Below, one piece after another: positions 37,268 through 46,423 of a DNA stretch of 64,000 nucleotides (its first letter is position 1; the number at the start of each line of letters is the position of its first letter). The translations under genes and the position numbers were made by a program. Below the pieces are notes generated by a model, which was not told the origin of the DNA, searched no databases, and saw nothing but the letters and a program-made list of their open reading frames with translations. This DNA comes from Pedobacter cryoconitis (lineage in GTDB: Bacteria > Bacteroidota > Bacteroidia > Sphingobacteriales > Sphingobacteriaceae): contig JAAAFW010000015.1 in the NCBI GenBank assembly GCA_019352875.1, positions 248,001-312,000 of the forward strand, in the 5' to 3' direction.

Positions 37268-37639
37268 CTATGTTTTAGGTTCTACAGCTGTAAAAGTGAG
37301 CCCCCAATTTCTCATCATATCCAATACTGGAATAAAAGATCTGCCGGCCTCAGTTAAATAATATTCAACTTTTGGTGGGACAACTGGGTAGACCTTTCTT
37401 TCTACCAATCCATCTTTTTCCATTTCTTTTAAATGCTGGATTAGCATTTTTTCTGAAACTCCCTTAACCTCTTTTTTCAATTGACCGAATCGTATTTGCT
37501 GCTGCAGTGATAAACGATAAATTATCAATAATTTCCATTTGCCATTAATGGCTGTGCTAGTCAATTCAATCGGACAGTCAAACGTTCTGGCACCCAAGTT
37601 ATATACAGGATTTCCCGCATTGTTTTCAGTTTCTTTCAT
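37268..37639 (-). CDS. HxlR-family transcriptional regulator (third)
   Basis: 123 residues: TFDCPIELTSTAINGKWKLL (Cys22 in the sensor position), RFGQLKKEVKGVSEKMLIQHLKEM and VERKVYPVVPPKVEYYLT. A compact full-length HxlR. Divergent from an epoxide hydrolase-like gene; the space between holds two direct copies of a TACTT-N4-AAAGG-like element. Confidence 0.93.
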   Translation of the reverse strand: MKETENNAGNPVYNLGARTFDCPIELTSTAINGKWKLLIIYRLSLQQQIRFGQLKKEVKGVSEKMLIQHLKEMEKDGLVERKVYPVVPPKVEYYLTEAGRSFIPVLDMMRNWGLTFTAVEPKT

Positions 37640-37690
37640 TTTTAATATTCATTATTAGTCTGATAATCATTTATTTTAACTTTTATGTTT

Positions 37691-37724
37691 GTTACTTACT
37701 AAAAGGTTGGTACTTGTGTAAAGG
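37691..37724. promoter_or_regulatory. direct repeat in third HxlR divergent region
   Basis: GTTACTTACTAAAAGG (37691-37706) and GGTACTTGTGTAAAGG (37709-37724) match at 11 of 16 positions with an 18-bp period. Candidate operator half-sites for the HxlR regulator on the minus strand. Confidence 0.45.
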
Positions 37725-37764
37725 TAATCTTAATCTTAAGTTTGTTCAACTAAAAAGTTTAATC

Positions 37765-38652
37765 ATGAACTATAATCATTTAGGTCAGGAGTTTAATGCA
37801 ATTTTCACTCAGAAGTGGACAAACGTTAATGGCGTCAATATTCATTATGTAACAGGGGGAGAAGGAGAACCAGTTGTGCTCCTGCATGGTTATCCGCAAA
37901 CATGGTACGCTTATCGTCACATTATGTTAGAATTGGCCAGACATTTTAAGGTTATCGTTCCTGATCTTCGCGGTTTGGGAGATTCGGACAAACCAGAGTC
38001 GGGATATGATATTTACACAGTTGCAAATGATATTTATCTATTAACTCAACAGCTGGGTTATAAGAGCATTCGACTATTGGGGCATGACTTTGGTGCCAAT
38101 GTAGCTTATGCCTATGCCGCTTCGCATCGTAATGAGGTTAGTAAATTGGTTTTTCTGGACGTTGGTCTACTGGGGGAACAAATAGCTAATAGACCTTTAT
38201 TACCTCGTAACAGCAAATCACTTTGGTGGTTTCCTTTTCATATGCTTGCAGAATTGCCTGAAATATTGGTTCAAGGCCGGGAAGAGATTTATTTAAATTG
38301 GTTTTACCAACAAAACACGTTTAATAAAGAGGCTATTGATGAAATAGCACTTAAAGAATATGTACGCTGCTATGCCTCACCCGGAGGTATGAAAGCCGGG
38401 TTCGATTATTACCGATCTCTATTTTTAGACTTTGAACTTAATGCTGAGCAAGTCACAGTAAAACTAAAAATGCCAGTGTTAGCACTGGGTGGTGCTTTAA
38501 GCTTTGCAATGCTACCTTATGAATCCTGGAAAATGGTATGTGAAAACTGTAAAGGGGGTGTTATCGCAAATTCTGGACATTATATTGCTGAGGAACAACC
38601 ACAACTTTTGCTGGAGCAACTATTACCCTTTTTTGCTGATGCTGGACAATAA
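37765..38652 (+). CDS. alpha/beta hydrolase, epoxide hydrolase-like
   Basis: 295 residues from the ATG at 37765; the TTG 17 codons earlier is unlikely. The oxyanion motif is HGYPQTW (His41-Pro44), the nucleophile Asp108 is in GHDFG, and the catalytic His272 is in NSGHYI. An Asp nucleophile with HGYP is typical of epoxide hydrolases and haloalkane/fluoroacetate dehalogenases; the choice between them is open. No signal peptide. Under probable control of the divergent HxlR regulator. Confidence 0.92.
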   Translation: MNYNHLGQEFNAIFTQKWTNVNGVNIHYVTGGEGEPVVLLHGYPQTWYAYRHIMLELARHFKVIVPDLRGLGDSDKPESGYDIYTVANDIYLLTQQLGYKSIRLLGHDFGANVAYAYAASHRNEVSKLVFLDVGLLGEQIANRPLLPRNSKSLWWFPFHMLAELPEILVQGREEIYLNWFYQQNTFNKEAIDEIALKEYVRCYASPGGMKAGFDYYRSLFLDFELNAEQVTVKLKMPVLALGGALSFAMLPYESWKMVCENCKGGVIANSGHYIAEEQPQLLLEQLLPFFADAGQ

Positions 38653-38832
38653 GGATTTTGAAAGTTATTACTACATCGGTTTTACGAAATCATTTTCGTC
38701 AATTTTCCACTTAGATTCAAATCAATTGAACGGTTTTAGTCATCTGATTTGTTAAAATAGAAGACCTCTACATAGCTCCGATTTATTCAATTCAGCCGTT
38801 TTTTCGCGACTTGTAGCTATATTTGGCCCGAG

Positions 38833-39456
38833 ATGAGAAAACAGCACATTAAGGATACTTTCGGAAGCATTGATATTTATTTATTAGACCAAATACTTAA
38901 AGGTACTTATGACGAATGTGATATGATTCTGGATGCAGGTTGCGGTACTGGTAGAAACTTGCTATATGCTTTAAAGAGTGGTGCGAAGGTTTTTGGCGTT
39001 GATCAGAATCTGGAAGCAATTGCCCAGTTGAGGCTTTTTGCTAGCTCATTTCCCCAGGTTGATCCGGAAGAAAACTTTAAGGTAGTTTCTGTAGAAGAAC
39101 TTCCGTTTGAAAGCGAAACTTTTGATCTGGTCATCAGCAGTGCGGTTTTGCATTTTGCAGAAAATATGAATCATTTTGAAGCCATGCTGAATTCCATGTG
39201 GAATGTACTTAAACCCGGAGGATATTTTTTCTGCCGGCTCGCTTCAGAAATCGGGATCGAATCCTTGGTCAGATTTGTCGGAAATGGGAGGTACATTCTT
39301 CCAGATGGTTCAGAGCGCTTTCTAGTCAATCAGGAAATGCTGCTCAGACTGACTAAAAAAATTGGCGGCGAACTTCACGAGCCTATTAAAACAACTAATG
39401 TTCAGAACCTCAGAAGTATGACTACCTGGTGTGTGCGCAAAATCAAATCATCCTGA
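38833..39456 (+). CDS. class I SAM-dependent methyltransferase
   Basis: 207 residues. SAM-binding motif I DAGCGTGRN near residues 37-45, an acidic residue ending strand 2 (VFGVDQN), EELPFESETFDLVISSAVL as motif IV and LKPGGYFF as motif VI. Substrate unknown. It lies 180 bp behind the epoxide hydrolase-like gene on the same strand, with no terminator seen between them. Confidence 0.9.
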   Translation: MRKQHIKDTFGSIDIYLLDQILKGTYDECDMILDAGCGTGRNLLYALKSGAKVFGVDQNLEAIAQLRLFASSFPQVDPEENFKVVSVEELPFESETFDLVISSAVLHFAENMNHFEAMLNSMWNVLKPGGYFFCRLASEIGIESLVRFVGNGRYILPDGSERFLVNQEMLLRLTKKIGGELHEPIKTTNVQNLRSMTTWCVRKIKSS

Positions 39457-39556
39457 CTTTTCTACGGAAAGGGCTTCAAAGTAAATTTGCGCTTAGGGTT
39501 TTCAGAACATGTTGGAAGTGATTGTTTGGTTGGACCACTGTAATTTCAATGATCGA

Positions 39557-40546
39557 TTATCTGATTTTAGTATCTATAGGTATAGTAATCAGTTTTGTTA
39601 AGTGCTCGCCCCGCTGATATCCATACATAAAAATGATTCCCGGGTTACATGATTCAAAATAGACTATGTGTACTCTTTTCGGATCTTTTTTCATTGTGCC
39701 GCCTAGCTCAAAATAAGTGGAGTCAGCTATAAACTGCTGATACGTTAGATTTGGCTTCTCCCGCAATTTATGGTAGAAGTATTCCGGAAGGGAAAATCTA
39801 TGCTTACTGCTCATACAACTATCGACCAGTACATCGGTAGAATAGTTTCCATCGTTTTCTACTGTATAATGCAAAATATTGTTTTCTTTTTCCAGAACGG
39901 TGATCTTTGTTGTTCCCAGATCAAGAACTCTGGATTTGTCTGCAGGCTTTATCTCTGTTTTGTATAGGTTATAGGGGAGAGTTATTTCCAAAGTTACTTC
40001 TCCTTTAATGTTCTGTCCCTGAAGATCCCATTTGGCTAAGCTGAAACTAATACTGCCTATGTTTATATTAATGCCCACCTCGTTATCATCGATATCAATT
40101 TGTTGACCGTTGCTATTGGTCAGCTTATATCCGGTAAGCTTACAACTAAGTAAGCTTGCCATGATATAGTTTTTTCTCAAAGCAGCATAGTCCGCGGTGA
40201 TAAACGGCAATTCGCCAAAAGCGCTCTTATAATCCTTCTCAGCTTTGAGGTTTTTCCCCAGATAGTTGAGGAAGGAATCTACCTGCTGTTTGTTCAGATT
40301 TGCTTCCCAGGGATAGTAAGTGTTTTGTATTGTCTTCTCTGTGCGGATGCTGGTATCTCTGGACGTCGCGGTTAGGTAGATGTTGTACTCTTTCGCATAT
40401 TTTAATTTTGATTGTTCCCATACATAAATGCTATCATTGAGCTTATCGGAGAGTTCCGGCAGCGTGCTGCTTTCCTTACATGATATATTAATTACGGTGT
40501 ATAATATCAATAGAAAGAGCGATCCCCTTTGTAATGTAAATTTCAT
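39557..40546 (-). CDS. unknown lipoprotein of a three-gene cluster
   Basis: Start chosen at 40546, where a normal signal peptide (LFLLILYTVINISC, Cys23) begins; a start at 40570, next to the upstream stop, is also possible. 329 residues, mostly beta-rich with YxxY and Trp-rich parts (SFSLAKWDLQGQNIKGEVTL). Not recognised. Last of three lipoprotein genes on the minus strand, with its start next to the previous stop. Confidence 0.7.
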   Translation of the reverse strand: MKFTLQRGSLFLLILYTVINISCKESSTLPELSDKLNDSIYVWEQSKLKYAKEYNIYLTATSRDTSIRTEKTIQNTYYPWEANLNKQQVDSFLNYLGKNLKAEKDYKSAFGELPFITADYAALRKNYIMASLLSCKLTGYKLTNSNGQQIDIDDNEVGININIGSISFSLAKWDLQGQNIKGEVTLEITLPYNLYKTEIKPADKSRVLDLGTTKITVLEKENNILHYTVENDGNYSTDVLVDSCMSSKHRFSLPEYFYHKLREKPNLTYQQFIADSTYFELGGTMKKDPKRVHIVYFESCNPGIIFMYGYQRGEHLTKLITIPIDTKIR

Positions 40547-40570
40547 ATGATTTATACAGGGAATAGTCAT

Positions 40571-41131
40571 TTAACTTTCTCTTTTGATATAGTCCATATC
40601 GTTCTTCCGTAGAACAGCGCCTTTACCGAAATAAAAGTCCGACATCTGTTTATAGTTATCGACAACATCATCATCAGCGCTATATAATATGATTACAAAG
40701 CGACCAAGCGTTAATATTGAACCATGTCCATCCTTAAAATCCGGATCATTCACTGCGGATTCTGCTTCTTCTGCGGAATCATATTCGTATACGCTGACGG
40801 ATGCTTCGTCCGTAGTGTTATTTGGAGACGTGAAAGACTCAAGGTATATGCCCTTCAAATGCGCATTTTCTTTGCCAAAATTATAGGTGACCAGGGCAGA
40901 AGGATCACGGTGTATTTTAGGTTCATCCTGTTTATGGGGCCTCAGATTTTTGAACTTCATTCCCTTTATTCTAAGATCTTCCAGGGTAAGGTCTTTACCA
41001 GCTTCATTACTTACGGCCTGATTTTCTTTACTTGCATTGTTTGAACTATTCTGGCAGGAAGGACTTAATGCCAGGAGTGAAAGGACTACCAGATGACCGG
41101 TTAATTTGTTTTTGAAATAAGTTGTTATCAT
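40571..41131 (-). CDS. unknown 186-residue lipoprotein
   Basis: Signal peptide with a lipobox-like LSPSC (Cys26), then about 160 residues of mixed fold with an acidic linker and a helix EYDSAEEAESAVNDPDF. Not recognised. Second gene of the lipoprotein cluster; the third begins right after it. Confidence 0.7.
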   Translation of the reverse strand: MITTYFKNKLTGHLVVLSLLALSPSCQNSSNNASKENQAVSNEAGKDLTLEDLRIKGMKFKNLRPHKQDEPKIHRDPSALVTYNFGKENAHLKGIYLESFTSPNNTTDEASVSVYEYDSAEEAESAVNDPDFKDGHGSILTLGRFVIILYSADDDVVDNYKQMSDFYFGKGAVLRKNDMDYIKRES

Positions 41132-41186
41132 ATCGTGGTTATAATGGTTTTAAAGGTGGGTTTATTTGCCTGGAGAGTTCTGAATA

Positions 41187-42308
41187 TTATTTCCTGCCGT
41201 AATTCTTAACCTGGAATTGAATCTCGTCTACGGGGATGTTGAGTTTTTCCTGTATCAGATTCATTGTCAGTTTTTTATTTTGGGGATCAATGTTTATCTC
41301 AAGAATTGTATTTCCTGATTTGTTCAACTTTTCTTTAAAAATTTTGTGTATTTCATTTCGATCATAATCAATCGGGATGTTAGTCGCCAGCCCATTCTGC
41401 TGTAGATTTGATAGGAAATACTTGTCTCCCGTAAGGACTGCGTCAGACTCGTACTTGTTTTTATCTTCGTCCGTAAACATCACATTAATGAGGTAAGGAA
41501 GTGCTCTGCTATTCTTCTCAAGAGGACTGTTACCTGGCAGGATATATTCTTTTTCACCATTAGATAACATAAAAGACCAATAGGTAAGTTTATAGCCTTT
41601 CGGAAGCACAACTTTTGGATTCCAGCTGTATTTTTCCTTATACAGGGTAGTGTATAGGTTGTTTTGCGCACCTGTATTTTTGATCTTTTCCCGGAATCTG
41701 GGCTCCACGATCATCGTGTCTGCAAGCACATAATTAAGATACTTTTGAGTGAAAAGGTATTTTTCCTCTTTATCGAGCCCGACTGTGTCTACCATAGTTT
41801 CAGTGGCGGTAAAGTTGGCGATTTCGACTTGATTACCTGCTCCTGCAACCCACACCACAATATTGCCTTTAGGTGCAAGTCCAATTATAAAGGTATTATA
41901 GGTGTCTTTCTTTTTCGTGGCCTCATCGGTAAAGCCTGTTTTAAATAATTGGAGAATCCTCGCTTTAGGAAGTTGAAAATCACCTGAATACACTTTATCT
42001 TCCGCAAAAGAAATCCAGGTTAGTCTCAGGTAATCTGGCAATGGTTTTAAATCTGGTCCGGTTGATATCGTACCGCTCCCGCTTCCCCAACCTACAGCAA
42101 TGGGGCCGAAATGGTTTAGTTGCTGCCCGAAGTCTTTCCCTGAAATGTCTCCTTGATAGATTTCCATAGGATATTCCTGGGGTGCTGAGAGAGTCGCAGT
42201 CCAGTCAAACTTATTTTTTACACTTTGCCCACCGCAACTGTTCAATGCCATTGTAAATAACAGTAACAGAAGGCATAGATTATAATTAACGCCACCGTAT
42301 TTCCTCAT
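41187..42308 (-). CDS. DUF2931-like lipoprotein
   Basis: Start chosen at 42308, where the signal peptide (MRKYGGVNYNLCLLLLLF, then ALNSC, Cys25) begins; the upstream ATG at 42395 would add 29 unlikely residues. 373 residues. The segment WTATLSAPQEYPMEIYQGDI, followed by VGWGSGSG, LRLTWISFAEDKVYSGDFQL and VWVAGAGNQVEI, fits the DUF2931 pattern. In Bacteroidota such lipoproteins often occur close to contact-dependent or type VI-related gene clusters, but no such machinery is in this window. First of three lipoprotein genes. Confidence 0.7.
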   Translation of the reverse strand: MRKYGGVNYNLCLLLLLFTMALNSCGGQSVKNKFDWTATLSAPQEYPMEIYQGDISGKDFGQQLNHFGPIAVGWGSGSGTISTGPDLKPLPDYLRLTWISFAEDKVYSGDFQLPKARILQLFKTGFTDEATKKKDTYNTFIIGLAPKGNIVVWVAGAGNQVEIANFTATETMVDTVGLDKEEKYLFTQKYLNYVLADTMIVEPRFREKIKNTGAQNNLYTTLYKEKYSWNPKVVLPKGYKLTYWSFMLSNGEKEYILPGNSPLEKNSRALPYLINVMFTDEDKNKYESDAVLTGDKYFLSNLQQNGLATNIPIDYDRNEIHKIFKEKLNKSGNTILEINIDPQNKKLTMNLIQEKLNIPVDEIQFQVKNYGRK

Positions 42309-42734
42309 ACCAGTAACCAGCTTGTGTTTAATCAGTTGATAATGACTGCTTATTTTGCCCGGATATCGCTCCGTTCCAGATAAATGAAATAACAAAAGAT
42401 GACATAAAATGTTAGGCAGCTAAGTCAAAAAATTGAGTTTATCTCGAAGCTCAAGATGAGCTCTATTCTGTGGGGTTTTCAGGAACGTTTACCCTGAATA
42501 GTAGTGTGTAAATAGATATGTTATTTGTGCTGGTGTAAGACTTTTTGTTTCTGTTGGGCAGAAGCAAGGAATGTGGATTAGCTCACTTCGCTCGCTGATC
42601 CCTTTTGGGGGGCTTCAATCAAAAATGCTGTCGCTGCGCTCCTGGCGATTTTTTGTTTAACCTGGCCTTTGAACTGAAGGGTTCAGTCCGGTTTAAAACA
42701 AAAAATGCCACCCGAAAAGGGTAGCATTTTTGTT
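42309..42734. other. gene-free region before second tRNA-Ser
   Basis: No gene seen. A hairpin-like AAACC...ACTGAA-GGG-TTCAGT...GGTTT lies at 42657-42693, and the tRNA terminator at 42700-42732. A G6 run is at 42607. The rest has no visible function. Confidence 0.4.
42700..42732 (-). terminator. terminator behind second tRNA-Ser
   Basis: AAAAATGCCACCC / GGGTAGCATTTTT arms with one mismatch around GAAAA, 2 bp beyond the tRNA 3' CCA on the minus strand, with T/A tracts on both sides. Confidence 0.8.
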
Positions 42735-42822
42735 TGGCGGAGAGTGGGGGATTCGAACCCGCGGACCTTTAACAGTCAACAGTTTTCAAGACTGCCTCAA
42801 TCGACCACTCTGACAACTCTCC
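42735..42822 (-). tRNA. tRNA-Ser (UGA) with encoded CCA
   Basis: Same serine tRNA as at 15152-15236 apart from one base in the variable arm (T in place of G on the plus strand), with anticodon loop CTTGAAA and anticodon UGA. Here the 3' CCA is encoded. This is probably the original locus copy, as it lies in core-genome context and close to its own terminator. Confidence 0.96.
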
Positions 42823-42921
42823 GCGACAAAAGTACAAATATGGTCTGATTTTCCAAACCCGGATATCTATTATTTTGCTGTAAACAGGTAACTGATTAAT
42901 AATGAGAAGGAATAATTTTGA

Positions 42922-43908
42922 TTATAGCCGTTTAGGGCTATTAGAGAGGGGTTTTTTGAACAGATTAAATGGTTGTTTGATGATTTTAACAGACCTTTTA
43001 CTCAGGTCTACGCTCGCATTTAGCTCAAAACCGATCAAAAGTATGAGGGAATTTAAGTAAAGCCAGATCATCATCACGATTAATGTACCTATGGAACCAT
43101 ATACTTTATTATAAGATCCGAAGTGGTTAATATAAAAAGAGAAACCCCAGATCGTAAGAAAGGCGAGGATTGTGGCCAGCCACGAGCCGGCGCTGAATAA
43201 TCTCCATTTCTTAGTGTTTGCCGGGCCATAGCGGTAAAGAATCGAAATGGTTACGAAATAGAGTATTCCCAGCAGGCCCCATCTCGAAAACTCAATAATG
43301 TATGCTATAAAATGACCTTTCAGGTGTAGCTCTCTGTTAATATACTTCAATGCAATTTCACCTACAGTCATAGCGGCTATGGTTGCAATTAGTGAAAAGG
43401 CGATCACGAACGTCAGGATTAAAGCGATCAGGCGCTGTTTTAACCAACTTCTGGTCTCTATGATCAAAGACGATTTGTTAAACGCCTTCATCAGGTTATG
43501 CATGCCGTTGGTGGCGAAGAAAATCGAGAGGATAATACCAAAAGATAGTAAACGGCCATTTTGGATTTCTACGATTTCTTCAATTGTATTTTCGAATGCT
43601 GTAAATGCCTGTGCGGGCAGGATCAGGCGTAATAAGACCATGAGCTGCTCCTGGAATCCTATTCGCTTGGGGATATACGGGATTAGCGTGAATAAAAAGA
43701 TAATACCGGGAAAGATAGCCAGCATGAAGTTATACGCCAGTGAAGACGCCTTGTTAATTAAGGAGTCTTTTCCAACCTCTTTGAAAAAGAAAGAGGCGAC
43801 GGTATATAAGGGCAGAGGACTAAAGCCTGGTAGGACACAGACTTTTGTCCATGCGATAAACCTGGAATATATACTTAGTTTTAATAATTGCTTATGGATC
43901 CAATTCAT
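42922..43908 (-). CDS. YihY/BrkB-family inner-membrane protein
   Basis: 328 residues with six helices and the family segments KASSLAYNFMLAIFPGIIFL near residue 55, FATNGMHNLMKAFNKS near 135, and GSIGTLIVMMIWLYLNSLIL near 275. YihY/BrkB proteins are membrane proteins of uncertain, possibly transport, function. Single gene. Confidence 0.93.
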   Translation of the reverse strand: MNWIHKQLLKLSIYSRFIAWTKVCVLPGFSPLPLYTVASFFFKEVGKDSLINKASSLAYNFMLAIFPGIIFLFTLIPYIPKRIGFQEQLMVLLRLILPAQAFTAFENTIEEIVEIQNGRLLSFGIILSIFFATNGMHNLMKAFNKSSLIIETRSWLKQRLIALILTFVIAFSLIATIAAMTVGEIALKYINRELHLKGHFIAYIIEFSRWGLLGILYFVTISILYRYGPANTKKWRLFSAGSWLATILAFLTIWGFSFYINHFGSYNKVYGSIGTLIVMMIWLYLNSLILLIGFELNASVDLSKRSVKIIKQPFNLFKKPLSNSPKRL

Positions 43909-43988
43909 TTAATACCGTATCAATAGAATGATAGCACAGCTATGGTTTTTCGCTGAGCTAATGTGCTATTTGCTTGAAATTAAATAAT

Positions 43989-44396
43989 TTATGCGAAATA
44001 TTCTTGAATTCGCTCTATAAAGTAATCTGGTGGGGGACACGGACGTTTCTTTTCCATGTCAAAAAAGACTAAAATAGTGGAGCCGATATTAATAAGTTCC
44101 TGCTCTTCATTATATATCTCGTAATCAAAAATCATTCTGATTCCCGGCAGTGTTTTTACTGAAGTTCTGATCGTAAGTTCCTGGTCATAGAGACCAGGTT
44201 TGATAAATTTGCATTTGAGTTCAAGCAATGGGAGCATGATGCCGCTTTCTTCCATTTTACCATAACTCATGCCGAGGCTTCGCATCATTTCCACGCGTCC
44301 GACCTCATAGTATTGAGCATAATTGCCATTGTATACGTAACCCATTTGATCTGTCTCACTATATCTAACCCTGATTTTGGTTTCGTGTTGGTACAT
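43989..44396 (-). CDS. acyl-CoA thioesterase, hotdog fold
   Basis: 135-residue 4HBT/YbgC-FadM-type thioesterase. The active-site segment is VRYSETDQMGYVYNGNYAQYYEVGR, where the Asp of TDQMG acts in catalysis. Then SYGKMEESGIMLPLLELKC. It overlaps nothing but ends one codon from mltG, giving a run 43989-46240 of genes in one direction (thioesterase, mltG, PASTA protein). Confidence 0.92.
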   Translation of the reverse strand: MYQHETKIRVRYSETDQMGYVYNGNYAQYYEVGRVEMMRSLGMSYGKMEESGIMLPLLELKCKFIKPGLYDQELTIRTSVKTLPGIRMIFDYEIYNEEQELINIGSTILVFFDMEKKRPCPPPDYFIERIQEYFA

Positions 44397-44397
44397 A

Positions 44398-45453
44398 CTA
44401 TCTGAAAATGTTTCTCTTGTTTAAAGCTTGTCTGTATTTGTTTGCATTGATCTCATGCTGTTCCTTAGTCTCAGCAAAAGCATGGTATCCCGAAAAATCT
44501 TCTTTTGCACACATATAGATATAGTTGTTTTTTTCCGGAGATAATACGGCATCGATAGCCTTGATACTTGGCATCATGATAGGGCCCGGAGGTAAGCCGG
44601 CATATTTATAAGTGTTATATTTAGAATCTACTCGTAGTAATGCATTGGTAACTCTTTTAACCGTGAAGTCGTTATTAGCAAAAATTACGGTAGGGTCAGC
44701 CTGTAATAAAATCCCTTTGTTCAGGCGGTTTAAGTAGAGGCCGGCGATGGTTGGCATCTCTTTGTCAAAAATCGCTTCGCCGTCTACGATTGAAGCCAGA
44801 ATTGTAACCTGCTGAGGAGTTAAATTTAGAGCAGAAGCTTTTTGTTTACGTTCCGGAGTCCAGAATTTAGTATATTCTTTTTGCATTCTGTCGAAAAACT
44901 CAAGCGGCGTTGTATTCCAGTACATCTCGTAAGTATTTGGGATGAACATGGTATAACTATTATCTGGTGTAAAACCGTATTTCTCAATTAAAGCTGCAGA
45001 ATCCAGCACTTTGATAAATTCCAAAGAATCAGCTTCGAACGTTCTTGACAGGTAGCCGGCAAAATCATCTTTCTTTCTGATATTCTGGAATTTTAGGGCT
45101 ACCGGTGTCTGGTTTCCAGATTTTATCGTGTTGATTAATGTACGGTTATTCATTCCCTTTGTCAGTTTATAACGTCCGGGTTTAAGTCTCTCTGCCAGGT
45201 CCATCTGCGCTGCAGCCTGACTGAATGTACCGACATCCTTTAATAAGTCTTTATCTCTGATTTCCTGAAATACCTGGTCGATATTTGCACCGGTATGTAC
45301 ATAAAGGAAAGTGCCGTTTTCAGAGACATTAGGTGCAAAATAAACCCTGTAGAATTTTATGCCATAGAATCCTGCTATTGCAAGAATAATAAGCAGGCCT
45401 GCAAATATGAATTTCGTATTTTTTTTTAACCCCTTTGTATTTTCGGTAGTCAT
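44398..45453 (-). CDS. mltG: endolytic transglycosylase MltG
   Basis: 351 residues. One transmembrane helix near residues 13-35 (FIFAGLLIILAIAGFYGIKF), LysM-like region, then the YceG catalytic domain with ILASIVDGEAIFDKE, where the Glu corresponds to the catalytic Glu of MltG, and LQADPTVIFA with the usual P and Y/F positions. It cuts nascent glycan strands to end chain growth in the periplasm. It lies 13 bp behind the PASTA gene. Confidence 0.94.
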   Translation of the reverse strand: MTTENTKGLKKNTKFIFAGLLIILAIAGFYGIKFYRVYFAPNVSENGTFLYVHTGANIDQVFQEIRDKDLLKDVGTFSQAAAQMDLAERLKPGRYKLTKGMNNRTLINTIKSGNQTPVALKFQNIRKKDDFAGYLSRTFEADSLEFIKVLDSAALIEKYGFTPDNSYTMFIPNTYEMYWNTTPLEFFDRMQKEYTKFWTPERKQKASALNLTPQQVTILASIVDGEAIFDKEMPTIAGLYLNRLNKGILLQADPTVIFANNDFTVKRVTNALLRVDSKYNTYKYAGLPPGPIMMPSIKAIDAVLSPEKNNYIYMCAKEDFSGYHAFAETKEQHEINANKYRQALNKRNIFR

Positions 45454-45466
45454 ATAGATAATAGCT

Positions 45467-46240
45467 CTAATTTATGTTCTTATTGGACAGCGTTATATTT
45501 ACAGGCGTACCGATTTTAACTTTCGATAAAGTATCTGAAAGTACCGGAGACTGCATAATAATAACGGCATTTGCTGTGTCAGTAATATTTCCCTCGTAAG
45601 TTATTGTTCCAAGTTTCAAGTTTGAGCCTTTCAATGAAAAGACAGCCTCATCTTTGGTGAATCCCATCAATGTCGGTATTTCCACCTCTTCATTTCCGCG
45701 GCCATCGCCCAGAAGAAGGTCGATTTTTGATCCCTTTGGTATTACATCACCAGGATGAACTGCCGAACCTCCGAATGAAATTTCCAGTACGACATCACGA
45801 CTTACATCTGCCTTATAAGCTGTATCACCAACTTTTAAGCCAAAGCTTGCGATTATAGCCTGTGCCTCAATAAATGATTTAAATTGTATATCAGGAAACT
45901 TAACGTTAGGTGCCTGCGCAGTATTAATAGTCAGATAAATTGTTCTATTATCCTTAACGAAGGTATTCGCTTCCGGATCCTGATCAATCACAATGCCGGG
46001 AGGCATATCCATAATATAAACCGAATCTACTTCGTAACGTAATCCAAGGTCTTCTAATTTCGATACAGCCTGATTAAAAGATAACCCTTTAACTACAGGT
46101 ACATTTAATCCCTGACCATGTTTGGTGTAATAACGAAGACTGAAGAATGCAATTAGTAATAGGCCCACTACAGTTGCAACTGCAGCCACAAGGTTATTTC
46201 TAAATGATTTGGTTTTAAGATAAGATAGGAAATTTGCCAT
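45467..46240 (-). CDS. PASTA-domain membrane protein
   Basis: 257 residues with an N-terminal helix (NLVAAVATVVGLLLIAFFSL) and three extracytoplasmic PASTA repeats: VPVVKGLSFNQAVSKLEDLG, VKFPDIQFKSFIEAQAIIAS and IPTLMGFTKDEAVFSLKGSN. There is no kinase domain. Such proteins probably bind peptidoglycan or lipid II. It heads the operon with mltG, divergent from ddl 183 bp away. Confidence 0.92.
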   Translation of the reverse strand: MANFLSYLKTKSFRNNLVAAVATVVGLLLIAFFSLRYYTKHGQGLNVPVVKGLSFNQAVSKLEDLGLRYEVDSVYIMDMPPGIVIDQDPEANTFVKDNRTIYLTINTAQAPNVKFPDIQFKSFIEAQAIIASFGLKVGDTAYKADVSRDVVLEISFGGSAVHPGDVIPKGSKIDLLLGDGRGNEEVEIPTLMGFTKDEAVFSLKGSNLKLGTITYEGNITDTANAVIIMQSPVLSDTLSKVKIGTPVNITLSNKNIN

Positions 46241-46423
46241 TAATAGTATGATATACGATGTATTGGGTTCAAATTTAGGCTAAAAATATATTTTATCGGA
46301 ATATAAATGAGATCTCAATAAAGTATTTTGATAATTTTGAGGGGTAATGGCGCTTAATATATATGCCAGCGGTGGTAATGGCCAATGTTTAACATAGCCG
46401 GAAAAAGTTTAAATAATATTCTA

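Noticed and set aside
15152..42822. two identical-looking tRNA-Ser regions as a large duplication
   Set aside because: Similarity stops at the tRNA ends; flanking sequences and terminators differ, so only the tRNA gene itself is duplicated.
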